From Leptospiraceae bacterium (GTDB lineage: Bacteria; Spirochaetota; Leptospiria; Turneriellales; Turneriellaceae), in assembly GCA_016788945.1 (NCBI GenBank), contig JAEUSA010000294.1, forward strand, positions 1 through 15,251: DNA of 15,251 nt, written 5' to 3'. Shown in pieces: positions 5,477-12,644 of the stretch; within the stretch, counting starts at the first letter, position 1; each line of letters begins with the position of its first letter. Below the pieces are notes generated by a model that had not been told where the DNA came from, did no database searches, and saw nothing but the letters and a program-made list of their open reading frames with translations. Made by a program: the position numbers and the translations under genes.

Positions 5477-6122
5477 CGGCAAGGATTTGGGCGATTTGTT
5501 GTCTGAGCTTCGGCACTACATCGGCTTCAAACCACGGATTTCGTTTGAGCCATAGTTTGTTTCGCGGTGAGGGGTGTACGAGGGGTAATAATTTTCCGCG
5601 AGTGAAATCCGCCCGATGTACAAGTTCACTGACGGCAAGTTTTGCCTGTTGAGGCAGATAACGGCGTACGGCGTATGAGCCGATGAGCAGCGTGAGTTGG
5701 ATATTCGGCAGCAGCGCGTGCAACTTGGCATGCCAAAGCGGTGCGCATTCAGCTCGGGGTGGCAGGTCGAAGGTGCGCCATCCTTGGCGCTGACCTGCCC
5801 TATCGCCCCCACGCGCTTCGGGCCGGTGCCTCGCTTTCCCTTTGCCAGGGTAACAAAACCCCATCGGTATGATGGCGAAAATTTTTTCGTCGTAGAAGAT
5901 GTTGCGGTCAACGCCGAGCCAGTCCCTGAGTTTGTCACCGCTGGGGTCATTCCACGGAATTCCCGTGGCGTGCACGCGCGTGCCGGGCGCCTGGCCAATT
6001 AGCAGAATGCGGGCGTCCGAATGCGCGCGCAGAATCGGGTTTGCGCCCAATGGCAGATGGGGCGAACAGGCTTTGCAGTCACGGACTTCTGTTAAGAGTT
6101 CATTTAGGGGGTCACGACGCAT
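5469..6122 (-). CDS. Uracil-DNA glycosylase superfamily protein with four-Cys (Fe-S type) pattern
   Basis: This 217-residue DNA repair enzyme candidate would remove uracil or a similar base from DNA. Motif A is LLIGQAPG (41-47), and the second active-site motif is VHPSPRN (182-188), followed by NPWFE. Cys16 and Cys19 (CKAC), Cys90 (MGFC) and Cys126 (RAEC) are spaced as in the 4Fe-4S UDG families, except that the Cys90-Cys126 gap is long. About 12-22 extra residues sit at roughly 97-118, within GKGK-to-DLPPR. The DNA for part of these (5761-5799) is a hairpin repeat, suggesting an insertion that kept the frame. The ATG at 6122 overlaps the upstream nucleotidyltransferase gene by 11 bp. Longer readings enter that gene and look unconserved. 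Confidence 0.85.
   Translation of the reverse strand: MRRDPLNELLTEVRDCKACSPHLPLGANPILRAHSDARILLIGQAPGTRVHATGIPWNDPSGDKLRDWLGVDRNIFYDEKIFAIIPMGFCYPGKGKARHRPEARGGDRAGQRQGWRTFDLPPRAECAPLWHAKLHALLPNIQLTLLIGSYAVRRYLPQQAKLAVSELVHRADFTRGKLLPLVHPSPRNKLWLKRNPWFEADVVPKLRQQIAQILAAP
5761..5799 (-). repeat. Hairpin repeat inside the glycosylase coding sequence
   Basis: An outer stem, GGCAGGTC (5761-5768) with GACCTGCC (5792-5799), encloses an inner stem GCGCCA (5775-5780) with TGGCGC (5785-5790) and a 4-nt loop. On the coding strand the inner part reads GCGCCAAGGATGGCGC, one base different from the hairpin at 8572-8587. The outer arms differ between the copies, as in small interspersed palindromic elements. 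Confidence 0.75.
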
Positions 6123-6792
6123 TGGTTGCGTCAAGGTACTCTTGTATTTTTTCGAGCATGGACGGCGGTATTTTGATGTCCTGTTCTTTGAGCCGCGAAA
6201 TGTACTTGTTGAATGACATGCGATGGCTCGACGAGCGGGTAAATTCAATCAGCGCTTCGGTGAGGTGATCTTCGATGCGTTTGAAGAGTTCTCTGTTGCC
6301 TGAAATGGCTTGTTCGTACTTGCGAATCGGTAACTTGTTCACGCCGCGGCAGATCGTGCGGTAGAAAACAAAACGGGCGAGAATGTCGTCGTCGAACCCC
6401 GGTTCGCGTATCGCTCGATCGAGCCGGCGCAGGTTGATAAAGTCGACGATCTGCAGCTTAAACGGGTTGTGGCTGATTTCCTTGAGAATTGTGGCGAAAA
6501 ACAGGGATTCATAGATGCGCAGCATCGGTGTGTTGTCATAGCGCGCCTCTTCTTCATGGCCGCAGTCAATGTACATGACGATATCAACATCAGAACTTTC
6601 GACCGCCATGCCGAAGTTGGCAGAGCCTAACAGATCGAACGAAATTTTTTCTCCGGTCTGCTGAATGATTCGCGCTGCGCGTGCGAGTTCGCGCGTGCGC
6701 ATCCTGTTCTCTTCGGTGGTAAATTTGCGAAAATAATCTTTGAGGCCGAGAAATTTTCTGAACGCTTCGTTTTCCGGAAATGGATTGCGCAT
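6112..6792 (-). CDS. Pol-beta-type nucleotidyltransferase domain protein
   Basis: This 226-residue protein carries the minimal nucleotidyltransferase signature LLGSANFGMAVESSDVDIVMY (about 54-74): Gly56-Ser57, then Asp68-x-Asp70 as metal ligands. A third acidic residue is probably Asp117 in LQIVDFINL. The rest is mostly helical and charged, without an HEPN, KH or CCA-adding region that I can recognise. The substrate, whether nucleotide, tRNA, protein or small molecule, is unknown. The gene begins 2 bp after the metallophosphoesterase stop and overlaps the glycosylase start by 11 bp, so all three are probably co-translated. An ancillary role in nucleic-acid or nucleotide metabolism is inference from context only. 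Confidence 0.8.
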   Translation of the reverse strand: MRNPFPENEAFRKFLGLKDYFRKFTTEENRMRTRELARAARIIQQTGEKISFDLLGSANFGMAVESSDVDIVMYIDCGHEEEARYDNTPMLRIYESLFFATILKEISHNPFKLQIVDFINLRRLDRAIREPGFDDDILARFVFYRTICRGVNKLPIRKYEQAISGNRELFKRIEDHLTEALIEFTRSSSHRMSFNKYISRLKEQDIKIPPSMLEKIQEYLDATNAS

Positions 6793-6794
6793 GG

Positions 6795-7817
6795 TTACAA
6801 TAGAAAATTGCCCATGAGTGAATATTCCGCTTCATCGAGAATAGATTCTGCCGCGCGCTGTTTCTTGTCGATCTTGATCTGGCAGAGTTCCCTGATCTTG
6901 CCGCCGACAAGCCGTTTCCAAGTGACCTCGCGCAGAAATTTTTGGCCGTCGCCGTCGCTCTGCAGCTGAAAGGTCGCAAAGTAGCCGCCGGCCTGTTTGC
7001 CTTCGACGGTTTCGACAGAGCCGAAATTCGAAGGGTTTAAGAAAAACGTTGTGCCGAGTTTCAGCAGACCGAAGCTCTCATGCACGTGCCCCGAAAGTAC
7101 AAGGCAGGGTGCAACGTCATCGACGGCTCGGCGTAAACCCTGCGAGCCGCAGTGACCGTAGCGCGGCAGTTTGTCCAGCGTGCCGTACGCAGGGTTATGT
7201 AAAATGAAAACATCGGGTTTCTGCGCGAGCATAAAATCCATCGGCTTACTCGCAAGCTTATTGCCGGTTCCATTCTCTTCAAACGGGACGACGAGTTCTT
7301 CAGGAATGCCTGGCGTGAATATCGGCGCGCTGCCATAGCCGGCAAATTTTAATCCATCGATAACTTCTGATTTCTGGTGCATGCTGTAAGGCGCAACCGG
7401 TGTGCCTTGCAGCGTGATGTCATAGTTGCCGGGTATGATAAAACATTTTTTCTGCGTAGCGATGATCGCCTTTGCCATCGTCTGGTATTTTCGTATAAGT
7501 TCTTGATGCGCTTCGGCGGCGAGTTTCAGGTATTCGTTTCCTTCGGCAGCCTCGAGCAGACCCGGGGTTAATCCGTCGCGCGCTTTCTCTGCATAACGCA
7601 ACGTCGCCTGCTGGTCGTTATTGTTGGCGCCTTCTTGCAGCGCAAGGTTGCGGATTTTTTCCTGTAGTTCGATGAAACGGAACAGCGCTTCATCGGTGCC
7701 GAAGCAGTGATAGGTCAGGTCACCCGAGAGAATATACAGGTCTGCCTGCGTCTGGTTGAGAACGCTCGAGACGCCGGCAAAATTGTCATGGATGTCGGTA
7801 AGGTAGACGACCTGCAT
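6795..7817 (-). CDS. Calcineurin-like metallophosphoesterase with variant motif
   Basis: This 340-residue protein follows the metallophosphoesterase order. It has TDIHD (Asp8, His10), SGDLTYH (Gly32-Asp33), PGNYD (129-133), a lone ILHNPAYG (His207) and SGHVHESFG (Gly242-His243, His245). The third motif is normally GNHD/E; here the catalytic His is replaced by Tyr132. An unusual helical stretch of about 80 residues lies between the GD and GN blocks. Most metal ligands are present, so metal binding is likely, but catalysis may differ. No signal peptide is visible, so it should be cytoplasmic. It starts 14 bp after folE and is followed at 2 bp by the nucleotidyltransferase gene. The substrate is unknown. 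Confidence 0.85.
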   Translation of the reverse strand: MQVVYLTDIHDNFAGVSSVLNQTQADLYILSGDLTYHCFGTDEALFRFIELQEKIRNLALQEGANNNDQQATLRYAEKARDGLTPGLLEAAEGNEYLKLAAEAHQELIRKYQTMAKAIIATQKKCFIIPGNYDITLQGTPVAPYSMHQKSEVIDGLKFAGYGSAPIFTPGIPEELVVPFEENGTGNKLASKPMDFMLAQKPDVFILHNPAYGTLDKLPRYGHCGSQGLRRAVDDVAPCLVLSGHVHESFGLLKLGTTFFLNPSNFGSVETVEGKQAGGYFATFQLQSDGDGQKFLREVTWKRLVGGKIRELCQIKIDKKQRAAESILDEAEYSLMGNFLL

Positions 7818-7831
7818 GCTCTAAAGCCGGG

Positions 7832-8362
7832 CTATACTCCCTTAAGCAGCGTGCCCAGCGCAAATTCAGTATCGGTTTCGGCTGTGTGGTCAGACGGGCC
7901 GCGGCTGCACATGCACATGTGTCTGCCGGTGGATTTCACATGCACTCCCTTCGCCTTACCCGAGGTCATGATTTCTTCGGCAATTTCTTTCACGAGGTCT
8001 TCTTGTATCTGGAACCGGCGTGAGTACGCCTGCACGAGACGCGGGAATTTGCCGAGGCCGATGATAATTTCACCGGGTTGGTAGGTGATGTCGATCTTGC
8101 CGTAGAACGGCAGAAAATGGTGCGCGCAGATCGAGAAGTAGTTGATATCGCGTACGGTGACGGTGCCGGTATAGTTTTCGCTTTTACCGACCTCGCGGGT
8201 TACTTTGAGCAGGGTCGACGGGTCTGTTTCGTAGCCGCTGAGCAGCTCTTTATACGCCTTGCGGATACGGTCTTCGGCTTCGGGTTCGTCGAACCATTCA
8301 AGCGCCCGGCTGTCCTTTGTTATATTGGATGCAAGCCAATCCTTTATGAACATGAGTCGCAT
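7832..8362 (-). CDS. folE: GTP cyclohydrolase I (GCYH-IA)
   Basis: FolE converts GTP to 7,8-dihydroneopterin triphosphate, the first step towards folate and, through QueD, queuosine. The zinc-site motif FSICAHHFLPFYG (77-88) supplies Cys79 and His82, and the third ligand Cys150 is in GRHMCMCSRG (146-155). The usual CEHH is CAHH here. VQAYSRRFQIQEDL and the TDTEF near the C-terminus fit the family. The 176 residues represent the compact form with a short N-terminus. The ATG at 8362 has no clear SD; the ATG three codons later (8353) is an alternative. It leads a four-gene minus-strand run ending at the mobile element. Confidence 0.92.
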   Translation of the reverse strand: MRLMFIKDWLASNITKDSRALEWFDEPEAEDRIRKAYKELLSGYETDPSTLLKVTREVGKSENYTGTVTVRDINYFSICAHHFLPFYGKIDITYQPGEIIIGLGKFPRLVQAYSRRFQIQEDLVKEIAEEIMTSGKAKGVHVKSTGRHMCMCSRGPSDHTAETDTEFALGTLLKGV

Positions 8363-8434
8363 TTACAGAATGACACAATGCGACAACGAAAGCAGTTGCA
8401 TGGGCTTCATATTGATTGACGCCATGTCTAAAAA

Positions 8435-8479
8435 CCGTTTTTTCTTTCTGCCGGCACGGCCGGTAGAAAGAAAAAACGG
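8435..8479 (+). other. Long hairpin overlapping the 5' end of tRNA-Pro
   Basis: Two 20-nt arms (8435-8454 and 8460-8479) are complementary except for one G-U and are separated by CACGG. The right arm ends ...AAAAAACGG, where CGG (8477-8479) is also the first three bases of the tRNA. On the minus strand the hairpin is followed by TTTTT, so it could also terminate leftward transcription, but no minus-strand gene ends there. Confidence 0.8.
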
Positions 8480-8548
8480 GCTGTAGCGCAGTGGTAGCGC
8501 ACACGTCTGGGGGGCGTGCGGTCGCTGGTTCAAATCCAGTCAGCCCGA
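8477..8548 (+). tRNA. tRNA-Pro (anticodon GGG)
   Basis: A full cloverleaf folds. The acceptor is CGGGCTG (8477-8483) with CAGCCCG (8541-8547). The D stem is GCGC/GCGC, the anticodon stem is CACGT/GCGTG with loop CTGGGGG, giving anticodon GGG at 8509-8511, the variable loop is 5 nt, and the T arm is GCTGG-TTCAAAT-CCAGT. C1-G72 and discriminator A are as in bacterial tRNA-Pro. CCA is not encoded, as AAC follows, so it must be added enzymatically. It may be co-transcribed with cysS downstream. Confidence 0.95.
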
Positions 8549-8565
8549 AACAGGATGTTTCGGGC
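8543..8565 (+). other. Hairpin overlapping the 3' acceptor strand of tRNA-Pro
   Basis: GCCCGAAAC (8543-8551) pairs perfectly with GTTTCGGGC (8557-8565) around AGGAT. The left arm contains the last five acceptor-stem bases and the discriminator, so this hairpin and the mature tRNA fold exclude each other. Confidence 0.8.
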
Positions 8566-8598
8566 CTCGCCGCGCCAGGGATGGCGCAGCGGCGAGGC
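8564..8598 (+). repeat. Hairpin repeat downstream of tRNA-Pro
   Basis: The outer stem is GCCTCGCC with GGCGAGGC, and the inner stem is GCGCCA with TGGCGC around GGGA, with an AGC bulge on the 3' side. The inner 16 bp (GCGCCAGGGATGGCGC, 8572-8587) differ at one base from the hairpin inside the glycosylase gene. The same architecture suggests a genome-wide palindromic repeat. Confidence 0.75.
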
Positions 8599-8604
8599 AA
8601 GAAA

Positions 8605-8622
8605 GCCGGGGGCTTCGCCCCG
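8605..8622 (+). other. GC hairpin before cysS
   Basis: CCGGGG-GCTTCG-CCCCGG forms a 6-bp stem. The A-rich AAAACTAAGGATGAG follows it, with no T-run, so it is at best a weak terminator for the tRNA transcript. It sits 7 bp before the cysS SD. Confidence 0.55.
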
Positions 8623-8640
8623 GAAAACTAAGGATGAGTT

Positions 8641-10065
8641 TTGGTTAAGTTATTTAACACCCTGACCCGCAGCAAAGAACCTGTCGAGGGTTCTTCGCTG
8701 CGAATTTATTCCTGCGGGCCGACGGTCTATAACTATGCCCATATCGGCAATTTTCGCAGTTACCTGTTTGCCGACGTGCTCAACCGCACGCTGAAGCTGG
8801 CCGGATATCAGGTTGAGCATGCGATGAACCTGACCGACGTCGATGACAAGACGATTAATGGGGCGATCGAACTCACCAAAAAAGAACCCGGCAAATATGC
8901 GGATCTCAAAAGTGCTCTCGCCGCTTACACGGCGCCTTATACAGAGGCATTTTTTGCCGACCTCAAAACGCTGAATGTCATCAAGTTTGACCATCATCCG
9001 CGCGCGACGGATTATATTCCCGCGATGCTCGATCTTGTCGAGCGACTTATCCAAAACGGCGTTGCCTACGAACAAGACGGCTCGGTTTATTACCGCATCG
9101 GCGAAAAAAAAGATTATGGCAAACTGTCGCGCGTCGACCTCGAAAAAAACAAGACGGGCACGCGCTACAACACCGATGAATACGACAAAGACGACGTGCG
9201 CGATTTTGTTCTGTGGAAAGCAGAGTCGAAAGACGGCGTTCACTGGCATTCGGCTCACGGCGACGGACGTCCGGGCTGGCACCTTGAGTGTTCGGCGATG
9301 ATCCACGAAATTTTCAAAGGCGGCATCGACATACATACAGGCGGTGTCGATCTGATCTTTCCCCACCATGAAAACGAAATTGCGCAGAGCGAAGCCGGTT
9401 ACGGCGCCGAGTTTGTGAAGCATTGGGTGCATTGCGAGCACCTGCTGGTCGATAACCGCAAGATGTCTAAATCAGCGGGCAATTTTTACACGCTGCGCGA
9501 TCTGCTGCAGCAGGGTAAACGCCCCGAGGTGATTCGTTATTTCTTGCTTTCGGCGCACTACAGCCAGAAAGTCAATTTTACTGCCGAAGCTCTGCACCAG
9601 GCAGAGGCCGGGGTTGAAAAATTCTACAGCCTGTGGCAAAGACTGACCCGGGTAAAAAAGAATTCCGCTCAGGCGGATGCAGAATTTGCCAAAACTTCTG
9701 CCGAGGCGCGCGCGAAATTTACCGCTGAACTCTGCGACGATCTCAATACGCCGCGCGCGCTGGCCGTAGTACACGAATACATCCGCGCAGCGAACGCATT
9801 TGCCGACGCAAGGCAAGATGTCGTGGCTGAAGCGGATGCGGACGAAATGATGCAGACATTGCGCCACTTCGACAAGGTACTTGGCTTGCTCGACCTGATA
9901 CCGAAAACAGGCGTCAGTGGTGATCTGCAGGCGCTGCTCGATGAGCGCAACGCCGCGCGCGCCGCAAAAGATTTTAAGCGCGCCGACGAGCTGCGCGACC
10001 AGTTGCTGAAAGCAGGATACAAAATACTCGATACCAAGACAGGGTCGCACCTGGAAAAAGTCTGA
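8641..10065 (+). CDS. cysS: Cysteinyl-tRNA synthetase
   Basis: CysS charges tRNA-Cys with cysteine. It is a 474-residue class I synthetase of normal length. It shows SCGPTVYNYAHIGNFRSY with zinc ligand Cys25 and the HIGH-type HIGN (34-37), GWHLECSAM with Cys217, PHHENE (241-246) for zinc and substrate binding, and KMSKSAGNF (274-282). The start is TTG at 8641: MVKLFNTLTR matches the normal start of the family, the in-frame codon two upstream is a stop, and an AAGGA SD lies at about 8630-8634. The nearby ATG at 8634 is in another frame and ends after four codons. It overlaps the next gene by 1 bp (TGATG). Confidence 0.96.
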   Translation: MVKLFNTLTRSKEPVEGSSLRIYSCGPTVYNYAHIGNFRSYLFADVLNRTLKLAGYQVEHAMNLTDVDDKTINGAIELTKKEPGKYADLKSALAAYTAPYTEAFFADLKTLNVIKFDHHPRATDYIPAMLDLVERLIQNGVAYEQDGSVYYRIGEKKDYGKLSRVDLEKNKTGTRYNTDEYDKDDVRDFVLWKAESKDGVHWHSAHGDGRPGWHLECSAMIHEIFKGGIDIHTGGVDLIFPHHENEIAQSEAGYGAEFVKHWVHCEHLLVDNRKMSKSAGNFYTLRDLLQQGKRPEVIRYFLLSAHYSQKVNFTAEALHQAEAGVEKFYSLWQRLTRVKKNSAQADAEFAKTSAEARAKFTAELCDDLNTPRALAVVHEYIRAANAFADARQDVVAEADADEMMQTLRHFDKVLGLLDLIPKTGVSGDLQALLDERNAARAAKDFKRADELRDQLLKAGYKILDTKTGSHLEKV

Positions 10066-10808
10066 TGATTATCTTCGGCTTCCACGCCGTATCGGACACG
10101 CTCGAAAAAACCGGCTTTCTTGCCGGTGACAAACTGGTCATTGCCCGTCAAACTAACGATGGCCGCACACAGAAGTTTCTGAGCAAGGCCCAGCGGGCGA
10201 ATGTGCCGGTTATTCGTAAAAATTATGGCGAGTTGAATGCCATCGCGGGAAACAAGAACCATCAGGGTATTATTCTCGAGCGCGCGGGTGAGCTTGAGCT
10301 TCGATCTTTCACCAAACAAGATTTTATCGAAGCGAAGAGCGGCATCTATCTTGCGCTCGACGGTGTGCAAGATCCGCAAAATCTCGGCGCCATCGTGCGC
10401 ACCGCGGTTGGTCTCGGCGTTGCCGGCATTTTTCTGCCGCAAAAAGACAGCGCACCCGCCGGTGCTACGGCCATGAAGGCCTCAGCCGGTACGCTCGGCG
10501 ATATGCCGCTGTGTTTTACCGGCAGCATCGCTTCGCTGATGCAGTTCGTACACGACAAACGCAGTGAGATTGTCATGCTCGCGCTCGATCGCAGCGGCGA
10601 TGAATTCACTTCGGCAGACGCGGCTCTCGCACACGCCGGGCAGCCGCTGTTGGTAATCAGCGGCGCGGAAGATGGCATAAGCCGCTTGGCGCTCGAACGT
10701 GCTACCCACCGTCGTCGCCTGCGTATCAACGATAAACTCGAGAGTTATAATGTTTCTGTCGCGGTAGCGCTGGCTCTCTACCAACTCACGCAACCGATCG
10801 TAAAATAA
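10065..10808 (+). CDS. rlmB: TrmH/SpoU-family RNA 2'-O-ribose methyltransferase (RlmB-like)
   Basis: This 247-residue enzyme uses S-adenosylmethionine to methylate a ribose 2'-OH. RlmB modifies Gm2251 of 23S rRNA. The N-terminal part (3-75) is the SpoU substrate-binding domain. The SPOUT knot motifs follow: LDGVQDPQNLGAIVRTA (98-114, catalytic Asn106 and Arg112), VISGAEDGIS (197-206) and LESYNVSVAVALALY (225-239). The last is usually SLNVS; here Tyr replaces Leu. Pairing with cysS in overlapping order is common in bacteria. RlmB is the best call, but a TrmH paralogue acting on tRNA cannot be excluded. Confidence 0.85.
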   Translation: MIIFGFHAVSDTLEKTGFLAGDKLVIARQTNDGRTQKFLSKAQRANVPVIRKNYGELNAIAGNKNHQGIILERAGELELRSFTKQDFIEAKSGIYLALDGVQDPQNLGAIVRTAVGLGVAGIFLPQKDSAPAGATAMKASAGTLGDMPLCFTGSIASLMQFVHDKRSEIVMLALDRSGDEFTSADAALAHAGQPLLVISGAEDGISRLALERATHRRRLRINDKLESYNVSVAVALALYQLTQPIVK

Positions 10809-11993
10809 ATGCGTGCCTTCAGCTGGCAAATGATACGCCGAATATTCAGGCCTGCCTATGGGCTGCCTGAAAGCGCCGGCGCCATAAACCGGCGGTGGCT
10901 GAACCACCAGGCTTTCGTGCTCAGTATGGGGAGCTCTATTCTCACGCTGGTTTCGTTTCCTTTATATCATTATCTGACGCTGCGCCCGGGAGAGAATGCC
11001 TTTCACGGACAACCGCACCGCTTGGCGGTGATGGTGGTCGCTGGTCTCTGTTTTCTGTTACCACTCTTGTTCCATCGCCTGCGTCGCTTTATGGAATATT
11101 TCTCTTTTTTCAATCTGGTCGTTCTTTTTGCCTGCATTGCGCTCGACATTTCATTCAGCGAAAGACAACGACGGTACACAACGATCGGCCTGGTGCCTTT
11201 GTTTGGCAGTTCGTTTGTTTTCACAAACGTGAGAGTTATGACGGCTGCCTATGGCATTTCGGCAGCCAATTTTACGATCGTCTCGATCGTTCGCGAGAGA
11301 ATGACTGAAATTATCGTTGTCTATGCGACTGCCTACTTTATTGCTTGGTGGATGGCGATGATTCGCATTAGAAGTCTTTACCGTATTAGCCACGATCAGG
11401 CTCGGCTCTATGACCGCCGAGTATACGATCAGCGGGTTCAGCTTGCAAGAAATCTTCACGATTCGTTGGGCGGTGACCTGATGCAGTTGTCCTTGTTGTT
11501 ACAAGAAAGTAAAAGCAGTCCAGAAATACTCGATCTTACCGATGAAATAATTCTCAAGACCCGCAATCTGGTAAAGACTCTTGAGCCAAGGCGGAAAAAC
11601 GAAAATCTATCGGGCTTAATCCGCTCTTATGTAGAACGGCTTAGTCGATTCGGAAAGTTTCGACTGCAAGTGCAGATAGACGATGCCTGGCCCATCGTCA
11701 GAATAGATCAACTTCTCAACATAGAGGCCATTTTTACCGAATGGATGACAAACACCATCAAGTATTCTGATGCAACGGTTATCGGCATCCGACTCAGGCG
11801 TTACGATGAACGATTTGCCTTATGGGTCATTGATGATGGCCACGGTTTTCGCTGGAACGGTCAAAAATCGGGTTCTGGCCTTCGGAATATTGCACTGAGA
11901 GCGATTTTGATGGATGCGCGTGCTTTTTCGCGGCGTCGGACAATACGCGGCGGCACAATGTTTGTGCTATCTGGTAGGCTGCAATATGATTGA
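10809..11993 (+). CDS. Membrane sensor histidine kinase, NarL/DesK (HisKA_3) type
   Basis: This 394-residue protein has a membrane-rich N-terminal half with about five or six hydrophobic segments (36-58, 71-90, 96-114, 125-140, 145-162, 167-186). A short coiled stretch and a HisKA_3 dimerisation domain follow, with phospho-acceptor His217 in LARNLHDSLGGDLMQLSLLL (212-231). The ATPase domain has the N box EWMTNTIKYSDA (311-322), DDGHGF (342-347) and GSGLRNI (355-361). No large periplasmic sensor domain is present, so it may sense membrane state as DesK-like kinases do. It starts directly after the rlmB stop, with no visible SD, and overlaps the response regulator by 8 bp. Confidence 0.93.
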   Translation: MRAFSWQMIRRIFRPAYGLPESAGAINRRWLNHQAFVLSMGSSILTLVSFPLYHYLTLRPGENAFHGQPHRLAVMVVAGLCFLLPLLFHRLRRFMEYFSFFNLVVLFACIALDISFSERQRRYTTIGLVPLFGSSFVFTNVRVMTAAYGISAANFTIVSIVRERMTEIIVVYATAYFIAWWMAMIRIRSLYRISHDQARLYDRRVYDQRVQLARNLHDSLGGDLMQLSLLLQESKSSPEILDLTDEIILKTRNLVKTLEPRRKNENLSGLIRSYVERLSRFGKFRLQVQIDDAWPIVRIDQLLNIEAIFTEWMTNTIKYSDATVIGIRLRRYDERFALWVIDDGHGFRWNGQKSGSGLRNIALRAILMDARAFSRRRTIRGGTMFVLSGRLQYD

Positions 11994-12618
11994 ACTGATT
12001 ATTATCGAAGATAATGCGCACATGGCGGAGTATGTTGCCGCAGTAATTGCCGATGCTCCAGATATGAAAACGCTCGGCATTTTTGCGACCCTTACCGAGG
12101 CGTTAAAGGCTAAGTTACCGGTGCCGCCGACCATGATCATACTCGATCTAAAACTTCCGGATGTAAAAGGTACAGAAGCGATCGGTGCGCTCCAGGCGAA
12201 ATATCCCGAATCGCGCATCGTCATGTATACTGCTTATGAGAATGAATTCGACATTCTGCAATGCATGTTAGCGGGCGCTGCCGCTTATACTCTAAAGGAT
12301 ACCCCAAATCACAGATTGCTTGATGAGTTGCGCGTGGTCGCGCAAGGAGGTTCGACATTGACTCCCCGTGTTGCGCAGAAACTCATTAAACAATTAAGCC
12401 CCGAAACTGCGGTGGAATCACCCCTCAGCGCACGCGAGTTAGAGGTTCTCAATTTCATTTCCCTCGGACTCAAATATGAAGACATCGCCGATGAAATGGA
12501 TATCAGCGCGCACACGGTTAGGCACCACATTGAAAAAATATATAAGAAGCTCAACGTGAATAGCCGGGGGCAGGCGGTCGCGCAGGCTGTGCGCTCGGGC
12601 ATTATCAAGCTGGACTAA
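11986..12618 (+). CDS. Response regulator, NarL/LuxR family
   Basis: This 210-residue cognate regulator of the upstream kinase has a receiver domain with Glu8/Asp9, phospho-acceptor Asp54 in IILDLKLPD, Thr82 in MYTAYE and Lys104 in YTLKDT. A LuxR-type helix-turn-helix (147-206) follows, with LSARELEVLNFISLGL and ISAHTVRHHIEKIYKKLNVNSRGQAV. The ATG at 11986 is preferred because MIELIIIEDN is the standard receiver start; an in-frame ATG at 11914 adds 24 residues that merely reflect the kinase sequence in another frame. A dyad and promoter follow 8-26 bp after the stop, so it may act on the next gene. Confidence 0.94.
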   Translation: MIELIIIEDNAHMAEYVAAVIADAPDMKTLGIFATLTEALKAKLPVPPTMIILDLKLPDVKGTEAIGALQAKYPESRIVMYTAYENEFDILQCMLAGAAAYTLKDTPNHRLLDELRVVAQGGSTLTPRVAQKLIKQLSPETAVESPLSARELEVLNFISLGLKYEDIADEMDISAHTVRHHIEKIYKKLNVNSRGQAVAQAVRSGIIKLD

Positions 12619-12626
12619 CATACCCT

Positions 12627-12644
12627 ATGGGATAAATATCCCAT
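12627..12644. promoter_or_regulatory. Palindrome abutting the -35: candidate response-regulator site
   Basis: ATGGGATAAATATCCCAT is a perfect 7+7 dyad with a 4-bp AAAT centre, and its last base is the first base of the TTGACG -35 box. Activators of the NarL/LuxR type often bind dyads in this position. It could alternatively be the stem of a weak terminator for the regulator gene, as a T-run begins 11 bp later. Confidence 0.6.

Noticed and set aside
5469..6122. UdgX-type covalent uracil-binding protein
   Set aside because: The diagnostic KRRIH-like loop is not present before the HPSPRN motif, so an ordinary glycosylase is a better reading.
8435..8479. Intrinsic terminator on the plus strand
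   Set aside because: The stem is followed by GGCTG, not T, and the 3' arm runs into the tRNA. A leftward terminator is possible in shape but has no gene to serve.
8298..8600. Minus-strand frame of about 100 codons across the tRNA and its hairpins
   Set aside because: It covers the tRNA-Pro gene and the folE start and has no protein-like features; the part opposite the tRNA is a common false annotation.
8650..9441. Long open frame antisense to cysS, with similar ones at 9472-10050 and 9669-10442
   Set aside because: They mirror the codon pattern of cysS and rlmB, have no SD or recognisable motifs, and the plus-strand genes are certain.
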